Shown: positions 1 to 10,440 of the stretch, in pieces
Layout of the letters: each line of letters begins with the position of its first letter
Numbering within the stretch: the first letter of the stretch is position 1
Assembly (NCBI GenBank): GCA_001972305.1
Contig: BDDD01002659.1
Span: forward strand, 124,001-188,000
Source: Cephalotus follicularis
Taxonomy: Eukaryota > Streptophyta > Magnoliopsida > Oxalidales > Cephalotaceae
Direction: 5' to 3'
Length of the DNA: 64,000 nucleotides
Program-made: the position numbers and the translations under genes
The notes under the pieces: generated by a model
The model's input: the letters and a program-made list of their open reading frames with translations, nothing else
What the model was told of the DNA's origin: nothing
The model's database searches: none

Positions 1-541
1 CCGTATGCTCAGTTATGGGCCACTGTCATACGGATAGTATGATCGCCAATTGTACATGTATATTTGCCATGTCATGCATTGATATTGTACACTGCACATT
101 GATATTGTATAGATTGTCATCGATATTGCACATTGTACATGCACACACCCATCCTTCGGGGTGGGGTTGTGTTGTACCTTTGTGTGCTGCATAGGTAGGG
201 CAGCAGGTAGCAGCGGACAGAAAGATTGAAGACTCGACTCGATTGCATGACCGTTTGGGCATCGCAGAGCTGTTTGAGACATCGTAGCAAAAGGATTGAT
301 TTGTTATGTATTGCATTGTAACACTGTATTGAAGGATTGATGATGTATTGTAAAAGACTGTATTGTAAAAGCTTTGCTTTGTACTGTATGGATGGATTTG
401 TATTGTTTCTTCTGCAACCGATATGTATTGTAAAGTTTTAAGTTTTCCGTATTTTTTTTATATTGCTAGTCCCGACCATTGTATTGTGTATTAGATTGAG
501 TGTAATGCTACGTGTCCGCCCTGCGGGCGCGGGGTATTACA
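1..541 (-). mobile_element. Partial LTR, family L1, cut by the left edge
   Basis: Read on the minus strand, this begins TGTAATACC at 541 and continues with the GC-rich CGCCCGCAGGGCGGACACGT block. It matches the start of the complete solo LTR at 23007-25510 over its whole visible length, with scattered substitutions. It is therefore the first ~540 bases of a ~2.5-kb gypsy-type LTR in the opposite orientation. The other end lies outside the window, so solo LTR and full element cannot be told apart, and the flanking AAGGG at 542-546 cannot be tested as a TSD. Apparent ORFs here are chance reading frames. Confidence 0.85.
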
Positions 542-638
542 AAGGGATTGGGCCCCATGCCTTCTACTTTGTGGAGTAAGAAACCAACTCGTTTTACATG
601 GCAACAGATGGCGTTTGATGTAAAGAAGCAAGTTGATG
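542..638. repeat. 97-bp direct repeat, first copy
   Basis: These 97 bases recur without visible change at 786-882, 244 bases downstream, and again at the start of the large duplication unit near 4975. The sequence codes for the GPMPSTLWSKK-type segment of the transposase remnant. The copy abuts the end of the L1 LTR, so the short duplication lies right at an insertion boundary. Confidence 0.85.
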
Positions 639-956
639 GATAGTCTAATGGCACGTCTTGATTTGCAGGAGATGGGCATAAGGCGTGAATTCCATCCAAC
701 TAATTGCGCACCTAATAGAACATATTTACCATCTGCATGTTACACCATGGTTGCTAATGAGAAAAACCAATTTTGCAAAGCCTTGAAGGGATTGGGCCCC
801 ATGCCTTCTACTTTGTGGAGTAAGAAACCAACTCGTTTTACATGGCAACAGATGGCGTTTGATGTAAAGAAGCAAGTTGATGAGAAGGTACAAATGATGA
901 ATGAAGAAATGAAGGAATTAAAATCTCAAATGGCTATAGTTATCTCCATTCTTTAA
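633..956 (+). pseudogene. CACTA (En/Spm) transposase fragment
   Basis: A 107-codon open frame carries residues typical of the segment of plant CACTA transposases that follows the Transposase_21 (tnp2) catalytic domain: EMGIRREFHP, then YLPSACYTM and EKNQFCKALKGL. After about residue 52 it switches to a different lysine-rich tract (GPMPSTLWSKKPTRFTW) ending in a probable helix, EKVQMMNEEMKELKSQM. The catalytic part is absent, so this is a remnant rather than a working enzyme. The family call rests on recognising the ACYTM...EKxxFCKxL pattern. The origin of the C-terminal tract is uncertain. The following AT-rich DNA holds further short exon-like scraps. Confidence 0.6.
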
Positions 957-959
957 ACT

Positions 960-3809
960 CATGTCCTAGCATCAATCTTAATGACACGGTAGGTTCGCCA
1001 ATACAGGTAACTTTCATTTCAAAATATATTGAATATATATTATACTTACAACAATAACTTTTCTATTTACAATAATATCTTTTAGTCGTCTAGCACATCA
1101 GCTACTCCAATTGTTCCACTACAATCTCGTATGCACTCTTCTACATCAACAAATGAGCCTCATGATGAGGTAACTCCATATAAGTTGCAGGAGCATAGGG
1201 CTGATGAACATAATAGTTCTATTGGTGTCAGTCATGATAAGGTAACCATATTTTACATTTCAAAATAGTTAGATGTGTTGATTATGAGCAAAACTATATA
1301 TTTTTTATAATGGACTAATTGTTCTATATATATTTATTTATATTCCAGAATACTTAGATATTGAGATTATGGGTAAGTTTATAATTTTGTAGAATGGACT
1401 ACTTGTTTACTAAACAAGCATCAACGAAGAAGTGGCAAGAGGAGTAATTATTAACAAGGATCCGTTTTTAGCTGTGTTGGAGATCAAGAAATTGGACCTG
1501 CCTTTTATGAATATACGTGGAGATTGCATTGAAGCATGACAAATTTTTAGTAAGACCCTACGAACATTATAAAAGTATTTGAGATGTTATCGGAACAACG
1601 ATTGCTTGGACATCAATTTTGATAAGTATACTAGTTTTGTTTAAACTTTTTTTAACAAACAAAATAAATTCTATATATCTTTTGTGTTGATATAAATGTT
1701 GGCTACTTGCACAAAAATAACTAATCGAGTTGCACTAGTTGTTCACCTTAAAAATTTTCTGCCTGCATAAAAAAAAAAGATTTAGCTAGGTCTTACAGGC
1801 CAAAAGATGCACTGTGCACCTTAGAAATGTTATGCAACCCTAAAAAAGGTTAAGAACCTCCTGACACTACAATTATAGGTTAGGTTAGAAGTTGTCAGCT
1901 GCAGTTCAGATCAGTGTTGTCATAGATCTTAATCCCTTTTGTTTGTTAAATGGGGTATTGATATTATGGCTTAGATAAATCAAATCCTTGTTGATGCTTA
2001 GGAATGAAAATATTCTCGACAACAGTTACCTATCATGTTGTGTACCTCTTTGTTTTGGTTGCCCTATGTTATTTTGCATTTTCAAATGCTAGTTGGCATT
2101 TTTAAGTACAACATTTATTTTGCATAGTGGGATTGATTTTTTATTTTTTATTTCCAAAATTATTGTCTCATTTGGATATTAATGTTGCAGCCTGAAATTG
2201 AGTAGAAGAGATTTGTTGAGTTAAATCTGTATTAAAATTTTATTTTATTTTTACTTATTATCAAAGTAGCTCAGACTTACTATCCGCCTATTTGAAATTT
2301 TTAAAAATTTATGCCTAAATTTCTTGAAATTTAACTACAAATAAATGGTTTGTGGGAAAAACAGATTTCATAGATAGTGTATATAGACAAGCTATAGGAG
2401 TGGATTGTTAGAAAATCTCAAAACCATAATAGTATGTATTTTTTTAAATAGGTTGATTCATTTAGTTACGTAAACACAATTGGCTTGATTAATGTTTGTA
2501 AGTTAAATTGTTGGTATGTGCCACCGTAATGTTAGTTGAACCTAAGCTCTTAATAGTATTTCCTTATCTAATTGGTTTCTTTAGTGGCAACTTCAACAAA
2601 ATCAATTCAGCTTTTCTGTTCCTGTAATGGAATAAAATTTTTACACATTAAAAACCAATTCAGCTTTTCTGTTCCTGTAATGGAATCAGATTTTCAGACA
2701 TTAAAAATGTGAGTGCACATTCATGTTATTTTACCTATGTAGTGATATTTGGTTGGCCTTAGTGGTGATATTTACTGCAAATGAAAATATCTAATAAATA
2801 TATTTTAAGGTGTATAATATTTAACATACTAAAATTTAACATTTTTTTGTTCTTGTAATAAATTAGTATAGTTTTATAAGAAGTTCTGAATATCACCATT
2901 GGATATTTAATCTGTTATTAGTTTTTATTAATAATAAAATTTGTTGTGAATAGATATAATAAATATATAATAAATTTATTCTAATGAATTTTTGTATGTT
3001 TTTTCCAGGTTAAGATCATATAAGAACGTCTTTCTGTTCTTTTGAGTTTGAAAAGAGGAAGATGTGGATGAAAGGCTACTTGAAGCTATAGAGATTTTAC
3101 CAAGTTGTTTGTTTATTTTCTTCCACTTTTCATTTCGTAACTTGGTAGGACTTTCATGTTAAAATAGTTGATATTTTATGAATCAAGAGCTTTTTATTTA
3201 TCATTTGAAAGATATTTTAGGTATATGAAAGTTTATATGTGCGTCTATGGTGTGTGCATTTGTGCACATAACTTGTTTGTTTGTTTTTTGTTTCATGTTA
3301 ATTAGATTCACCAGGATTGGTTGTCGAGAGCATAGTTGTCGAAGATTATAAATGAAGAGTTTTTATTTATTATTTGAAATAAGTATATTTTTTTAATGTT
3401 AATAGTAGTTTAATATTTATAACGTATCAAGAAAAAATTTTGCCTCCAATAGTAATGATATTATTATATTTGGGAGCAGATTATATTGTGGTTAAAAGAT
3501 CATAATGGCGAATTTAATCTGTCTAAAAAAAACCACTATAGGTTTAAAATTAAAAACAAGAAAAAAAAAAGAGCCATTACCATGTAATATAAGCCAAAAA
3601 TTGGTCATCTTTAATAGTTAATATAGCAACACATAAAATTGCCTCCATAAGTAATAATTAATGGCACTTCACGAACTTGCTTTTAAATACTTCTGATGAA
3701 TGAGGCGGATGTGGCATATTTATAAACTGACTCTATATCTTTTAAAGGCATTTTTAAACACATTTTGTGGCAAATATTTTTATCCATGTTAATGCTTTTT
3801 GTTATAGTA
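960..3809 (+). other. AT-rich interior, probable 3' part of a CACTA element
   Basis: No coding gene is visible here. Short exon-like fragments bounded by GTAA...AG occur near 1086-1245, consistent with a decayed multi-exon transposon gene. From about 3430 the sequence takes the character of CACTA subterminal regions, with repeated GCCTCCAATAGTAAT-like blocks. It ends in TTTTTGTTATAGTA at 3796-3809, one base from a CACTA terminal inverted repeat (TTTTTGTTATAGTG). The 5' end of the element is not in the window, so this is an inference. Confidence 0.35.
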
Positions 3810-3921
3810 ATGTGTCAGTCAAGACATTATGAGAAGAAGTCTTGCTCCATGTCCATGGAGTATTTTGTATCGGTTGGTTCTGTCTCAGTCAGTTAGTTCT
3901 GTTGATACTAACTCACACGTG

Positions 3922-4127
3922 GTGTCCACGTCATGGTTATGAGTCTAGTTATCTGTGGTGTCTACAAGCATGAGCTAGGTTGCGTTGGTTGGAGTCACAT
4001 GCATAATGATCCAAAAATTTGCCTTACATGTAATGTCCACATCATAAGGATAGATTGACTACCCATATGTAATGTCCACATCATGTCTAGTGAAAGGGTT
4101 AACATCACACGTAGTATCCACGTCATG
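3922..4127. repeat. Dispersed GTGTCCACGTCATG motif, four copies
   Basis: Variants of (G/A)TGTCCAC(G/A)TCAT occur at 3922-3935, 4033-4045, 4072-4084 and 4114-4127 (the last reads GTATCCACGTCATG), most preceded by ACACGTRG or ATGTA. The block recurs in the second duplication unit. Spacing is irregular, so this is not a satellite. It looks like degenerate subrepeats of a non-coding retroelement region. Confidence 0.6.
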
Positions 4128-4491
4128 ATCTAATCCAGTACAGTACAATATTCAATTATCAGTACAGCTCCATAAGTGCTGAAGCACAGTATTATAGTCA
4201 CGAACTATCATGTCTGCAAACTAATATGCAAGGTCACAATCAAGTAGGTCTGCCAGTACAATAAAACCCGCACAATCTCAATTAAAGCAAACAAAATGTC
4301 AGAGCGTGCTCAAACAGGACAAAAGTCCTTAAGTAGTCATACAAAAGGAGACACACACGTAGTGTGCCCGAGTAAAACAACATTAGTGAAAGATCGAGCC
4401 GTCATTGATGTAGGATGGAATGCTCAAGACAATCGTAAAACCAGTTTAAAGACGATATACGATAAGATGGTTAAGATCCTTTTCAAAATGA

Positions 4492-4651
4492 GTCTTTAAA
4501 ATCATCAGTAGTAAAACTACTGTAAACGGTGTCAAGAGACTCATCTCTTTCTATAATCCTTTTTAAAGGAAGTCTTTAAAATCATCAGTGGTAAAACAAC
4601 TGTAAACGGTGTCAAGAGATTCATCTATTTCTATAGCCAATCATGGCAAAA
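4492..4651. repeat. 80-bp tandem duplication within unit A
   Basis: GTCTTTAAAATCATCAGT starts at 4492 and again at 4572, and the following ~60 bases (TAAAAC...CTGTAAACGGTGTCAAGAGA) repeat as well. The same pair is present in unit B near 8695-8850. The 67-codon frame that starts at 4296 is not a gene: unit B has an extra T near 8609 that breaks the frame. Confidence 0.75.
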
Positions 4652-4887
4652 CAATTGAAATCTAGATAGTGCAACTCTCTCGTAATCGATTCATGAAAAA
4701 ACACTTAAAACTATTTATAAAACTCATCCGAAGGTGTTCCATAAGGAAACCAGTGGAATGATTTATCAACAAGTTTGTAAAGATAGTTATCGAGCTTAGA
4801 AAGGTTGTCGAATAAGAATCAGTGAGTTAAAACCATTTAGTTATAAAAACAACTCATTTTGAAAGTCAAAAGTTTGACAAACATATA

Positions 4888-4972
4888 TGTAACGCCCGAG
4901 ATTTTCGTTAAGGTGTAATGTTGTATTTACAATGTAATTTACGCTTTGAATTAATGAGAATTATGACTTTTA
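4888..4972 (+). mobile_element. Truncated start of an L2 LTR (85 bp)
   Basis: TGTAACGCCCGAGATTTTCG at 4888 matches the start of the complete solo LTR at 9091, with the same upstream ATATA. It stops after ...GAATTATGACTTTT, where unit B begins. The duplication therefore arose after the LTR had inserted and broke inside it. Confidence 0.9.
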
Positions 4973-7900
4973 AAGGGATTGGGCCCCATGCCTTCTACTT
5001 TGTGGAGTAAGAAACCAACTCGTTTTACATGGCAACAGATGGCGTTTGATGTAAAGAAGCAAGTTGATGAGAAGGTACAAATGATGAATGAAGAAATGAA
5101 GGAATGATGAATGAAGAAATGAAGGAATTAAAATCTCAAATGGTTATAGTTATCTCCATTCTTTAAACTCATGTCCTAGCATCAATCTTAATGACACGGT
5201 AGGTTCGCCAATACTGGTAACTTTCATTTCAAAATATATTGAATATATATTATACTTACAACAATAACTTTTCTATTTACAGTAGTATCTTTTAGTCGTC
5301 TAGCACATCAGCTACTCCAATTGTTCCACTACAATCTCGTATGCACTCTTCTACATCAACAAATGAGCCTCATGATGAGGTAACTCCATACAAGTTGCAG
5401 GAGCATAGGGCTGATGAACATAATAGTTCTATTGGTGTCAGTCATGATAAGGTAACCATATTTTACATTTCAAAATAGTTAGATGTGTTGATTATGAGCA
5501 AAACTATATATTTTTTATAATGGACTAATTGTTCTATATATATTTATTTATATTCCAGAATACTTAGATATTGAGATTATGGGTAAGTTTATAATTTTGT
5601 AGAATGGACTACTTGTTTACTAAACAAGCATCAACGAAGAAGTGGCAAGAGGAGTAATTATTAACAAGGATCCGTTTTTAGCTGTGTTGGAGATCAAGAA
5701 ATTGGACCTGCCTTTTATGAATATACGTGGAGATTGCATTGAAGCATGACAAATTTTTAGTAAGACCCTACGAACATTATAAAAGTATTTGAGATGTTAT
5801 CGGAACAACGATTGCTTGGACATCAATTTTGATAAGTATACTAGTTTTGTTTAAACTTTTTTTAACAAACAAAATAAATTCTATATATCTTTTGTGTTGA
5901 TATAAATGTTGGCTACTTGCACAAAAATAACTAATCGAGTTGCACTAGTTGTTCACCTTAAAAATTTTCTGCCTGCATAAAAAAAAAAGATTTAGCTAGG
6001 TCTTACAGGCCAAAAGATGCACTGTGCACCTTAGAAATGTTATGCAACCCTAAAAAAGGTTAAGAACCTCCTGACACTACAATTATAGGTTAGGTTAGAA
6101 GTTGTCAGCTGCAGTTCAGATCAGTGTTGTCATAGATCTTAATCCCTTTTGTTTGTTAAATGGGGTATTGATATTATGGCTTAGATAAATCAAATCCTTG
6201 TTGATGCTTAGGAATGAAAATATTCTCGACAACAGTTACCTATCATGTTGTGTACCTCTTTGTTTTGGTTGCCCTATGTTATTTTGCATTTTCAAATGCT
6301 AGTTGGCATTTTTAAGTACAACATTTATTTTGCATAGTGGGATTGATTTTTTATTTTTTATTTCCAAAATTATTGTCTCATTTGGATATTAATGTTGCAG
6401 CCTGAAATTGAGTAGAAGAGATTTGTTGAGTTAAATCTGTATTAAAATTTTATTTTATTTTTACTTATTATCAAAGTAGCTCAGACTTACTATCCGCCTA
6501 TTTGAAATTTTTAAAAATTTATGCCTAAATTTCTTGAAATTTAACTACAAATAAATGGTTTGTGGGAAAAACAGATTTCATAGATAGTGTATATAGACAA
6601 GCTATAGGAGTGGATTGTTAGAAAATCTCAAAACCATAATAGTATGTATTTTTTTAAATAGGTTGATTCATTTAGTTACGTAAACACAATTGGCTTGATT
6701 AATGTTTGTAAGTTAAATTGTTGGTATGTGCCACCGTAATGTTAGTTGAACCTAAGCTCTTAATAGTATTTCCTTATCTAATTGGTTTCTTTAGTGGCAA
6801 CTTCAACAAAATCAATTCAGCTTTTCTGTTCCTGTAATGGAATAAAATTTTTACACATTAAAAACCAATTCAGCTTTTCTGTTCCTGTAATGGAATCAGA
6901 TTTTCAGACATTAAAAATGTGAGTGCACATTCATGTTATTTTACCTATGTAGTGATATTTGGTTGGCCTTAGTGGTGATATTTACTGCAAATGAAAATAT
7001 CTAATAAATATATTTTAAGGTGTATAATATTTAACATACTAAAATTTAACATTTTTTTGTTCTTGTAATAAATTAGTATAGTTTTATAAGAAGTTCTGAA
7101 TATCACCATTGGATATTTAATCTGTTATTAGTTTTTATTAATAATAAAATTTGTTGTGAATAGATATAATAAATATATAATAAATTTATTCTAATGAATT
7201 TTTGTATGTTTTTTCCAGGTTAAGATCATATAAGAACGTCTTTCTATTCTTTTGAGTTTGAAAAGAGGAAGATGTGGATGAAAGGCTACTTGAAGCTATA
7301 GAGATTTTACCAGGTTGTTTGTTTATTTTCTTCCGCTTTTAACTTGGTAGGACTTTCATGTTAAAATAGTTGATATTTTATGAATCAAGAGCTTTTTATT
7401 TATCATTTGAAAGATATTTTAGGTATATGAAAGTTTATATGTGCGCCTATGGTGTGTGCATTTGTGCACATAACTTGTTTGTTTGTTTTTTGTTTCATGT
7501 TAATTAGATTCACCAGGATTGGTTGTCGAGAGCATAGTTGTTGAAGATTATAAACGAAGAGTTTTTATTTATTATTTGAAATAAGTATATTTTTTTAATG
7601 TTACTAGTAGTTTAATATTTATAATGTATCAAGAAAAAAATTTGCCTCCAATAGTATTGATATTATTATATTTGGGAGCAGATTATATTGTGGTTAAAAG
7701 ATCATAATGGCGAATTTAATCTGTCTAAAAAAAACCACTATAGGTTTAAAATTAAAAACAAGAAAAAAAAGAGAGCCATTACCATGTAATATAAGCCAAA
7801 AATTGGTCATCTTTAATAGTTAATATAGCAACACATAAAATTGCCTCCATAAGTAATAATTAATGGCACTTCACTAACGTGCTTTTAAATACTTCTAATG

Positions 7901-9175
7901 AATGAGGCGGATGTGGCAGATTTATAAACTGTCTCTATATCTTTTAAAGGCATTTTTAAACACATTTTGTGGTAAATATTTTTATCCATGTTAATGCTTT
8001 TTGTTATAGTAATGTGTCTTGCTCCATGTCCATGGAGTATTTTGTCTCGGTTGGTTCTGTCTCAGTCAGTTCTATCCAGTCAGTTAGTTCTGTTGCTACT
8101 AACTCACACGTGGTGTCCACGTCATGGTTATGAGTCTAGTTATCTGTGGTGTCTACAAGCATGAGCTAGGTTGCGTTGGTTGGAGTCACATGCAGTGTCT
8201 TGCATAATGATCCAAAAATTTGCCTTACATATAATGTCCACATCATAAGGATAGATTGACTACCCATATGTAATGTCCACATCATGTCTAGTGAAAGGGT
8301 TAACATCACACGTAGTGTCCACATCATGATCTAATCCAGTACAGTACAGTATTCAATTATCAGTACAGCTTCATAACTGCTGAAGCACAGTATAATAGTC
8401 ACGAACTATCATGTCTGCAAACTAATATGCAAGGTCACAATCAAGTAGGCCTGCCGGTACAATAAAACCTGCACAATCTCAATTAAAGCAAACAAAATGT
8501 CAGAGCGTGCTCAAACAGGACAAAAGTCCTTAAGTAGTCATACAAAAGGAGACACACACGTAGTGTGCCCGAGTAAAACAACATTAGTGAAAGATCGAGC
8601 AGTCATTTGATGTAGGATGGAATGCTCAAGACAATTGTAAAACCAGTTTAAAGACGATACACGATAAGATGGTTAAGATCCTTTTCAAAAGGAGTCTTTA
8701 AAATCATCAGTAGTAAAACTACTGTAAACGGTGTCAAGAAACTCATCTCTTTCTATAATCCTTTTTAAAGGAAGTCTTTAAAATCATCAGTGGTAAAACA
8801 ACTGTAAACGGTGTCAAGAGATTCATCTATTTCTATAGCCAATCATGGCAAAACAATTGAAATCTAGATAGTGCAACTCTCTCGTAATCGATTCATGAAA
8901 AAACACTTAAAAACTATTTATAAAACTCATCCGAAGGTGTTCCATAAGGAAACCAGTGGAATGATTTACCAATAAATTTGTAAAGATAGTTATCGAGCTT
9001 AGAAAGGTTGTCGAATAAGAATCAGTGAGTTAAAACCATTTAGTTATAAAAACAACTCATTTCGAAAGTCAAAAGTTTGACAAACATATATGTAACACCC
9101 GGGATTTTCGTTAAGGTATAATGTTGTATTTACAATGTAATTTACGCTTTGAATTAATGAGAATTATGACTTTTA
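4973..9175. repeat. 4.2-kb tandem duplication, unit B
   Basis: Second copy of unit A, in direct orientation and head to tail with it. Differences include a repeated ATGATGAATGAAGAAATGAAGG near 5100, loss of a ~28-base GTCAGTCAAGACATT... segment present in unit A near 3815, and an added AGTGTCTTGC near 8196. It runs into the L2 LTR at 9091 and shares the first ~85 bases of that LTR with unit A. It contains no supported gene. Confidence 0.92.
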
Positions 9176-10075
9176 CCTTTTTGTAATGTTAAACTTGGGC
9201 AAAAGTTGAAGTGTGGAAGTGCTGATGCAGGGCGGGCAGCCGTCTGCCCATGAGGGACAGTCGACTGGACCCCCTTGTGTGAAACCAGCAGACTGCTGTT
9301 GGAAGCAGCCGGCTGGAGGTGTGTCGGCAGAGACATCAGACTGCCAAGTCTAGGCAGTCGACTGTCGACAGGTCTGGCAGCATAACATGCGCGCCAGACT
9401 GTTGGCAGAAGTGGGTGTGTTTTTATGTGGGTGTCGGGTCGGGGCCAGGAGATGGCGGCGCTCTTCGTACCGTTGATTGGATTGATTTTGTCCTTTGAGA
9501 CATGATTGATGATTTGATGGTTGTAGCCACTTGACATGGTTGCACCTATTGGCATATATGTATATACATATGTATATGTACGTGTGGCGATATATTTTAT
9601 ATTGCATCATGAGTGCATTCATTTCATGACATTCATTATCACTGACCTTGAATTTCACTTATGATTTGGCCGAGTGAGGACAAAGGCTAACCCCTACTAT
9701 CGCAGATTGATGCAGTGACGTGGATATCGACCGTACGCGGCGAATCTGTGGGGAGATGGAGTTTTATTGTTTAAATAAATGTTTTACTAATGTATTGAGA
9801 CCCGTATTATTTTGGATTAATGTATTAATGGTGTTGATCAGGTTTCGATCACGCCCCGTTTATGAGCAATCGACGATGGCTCAATTATGTTAATGTTGGA
9901 ATCATGTGGTATGGGACGCATGATTCGGTTTGTTTATCTAGCTTGTTATTAAATGCTTCCGCACATGTGAATAGAATTGAAGTTTTTAATTTTATCACAT
10001 TTATATAAACTGGATAACGTTATATTGATTGTCTTTACCGCTTTAATGCTGTCTTATCGGGAACGGGGTGTGACA
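9091..10075 (+). mobile_element. Solo LTR, family L2, with 5-bp TSD
   Basis: The element starts TGTAACACCCGGG at 9091 and ends GGGGTGTGACA at 10075. It is flanked by ATATA at 9086-9090 and ATATA at 10076-10080. There is no internal domain, primer-binding site or second LTR, so it is a 985-bp solo LTR left by LTR-LTR recombination. The TGTAACRCCC...GTGACA ends resemble those of many plant Ty3/gypsy LTRs. The sequence before 9086 and after 10080 was contiguous before the insertion. Confidence 0.92.
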
Positions 10076-10220
10076 ATATATAAAGATTGACCCGAGATCA
10101 AAACATGTAAAACAATGTTTGAGAAGTTAAACATGAGTCTAAGAAAGACTCGGGATGAAAACCAATTGATTGAAAGTCATTTATAATTAAAAATCATTTC
10201 ATTTAGGAATCATAACAGAG

Positions 10221-10380
10221 GAGTAGATGTGATAGGCAATCACGTCGATGTTTTCCATCTATGGCTTACACGTTGACGTCTTATGGGAAAGACGTCGACA
10301 TTCAAGCTGAAAAATGGAAGGTTGTATGTAAAAGTAAACACGTCGACGTTATAAGGAAAAAGGCTTTGACGTAGGAACAA
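10221..10380. repeat. Cluster of ACGTCGACGT-like palindromes
   Basis: Within 160 bases the motifs CACGTCGATG, ACGTTGACGTC, GACGTCGAC and CACGTCGACGTT appear, followed by TTTGACGTAGG. This stretch continues the DNA left of the L2 solo LTR and is probably the remainder of the same unidentified repeat. No ORF spans it. Confidence 0.6.
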
Positions 10381-10440
10381 TATAGACCAAAGTCCATTTC
10401 CATATTCTGGGTTGGAAACATGCGAGACAATTGCTCGGCA

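Larger units (their letters stand above)
785..4972. repeat. 4.2-kb tandem duplication, unit A
   Basis: The sequence from AAGGGATTGGGCCCC to GAATTATGACTTTT is repeated at 4973-9175 with only sparse changes over most of its length. The offset between equivalent positions is about 4.2 kb (for example, the embedded TGTAAC LTR start at 4888 and at 9091). Divergence rises in the last 1.2 kb, where small indels occur. The unit holds the transposase remnant, AT-rich non-coding DNA and the first 85 bases of an L2 LTR. It contains no gene that I can support. Confidence 0.92.

Noticed and set aside
542..546. AAGGG as the TSD of the left-edge L1 LTR
   Set aside because: The other border is outside the window, so the duplication cannot be tested.
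4296..4499. 67-codon open frame in duplication unit A
   Set aside because: Unit B carries a single-base insertion near 8609 that breaks the frame, and no domain is recognisable.
9154..9658. Two minus-strand frames (133 and 102 codons) across the L2 LTR
   Set aside because: They lie within a solo LTR with a TSD and show no recognised motif.
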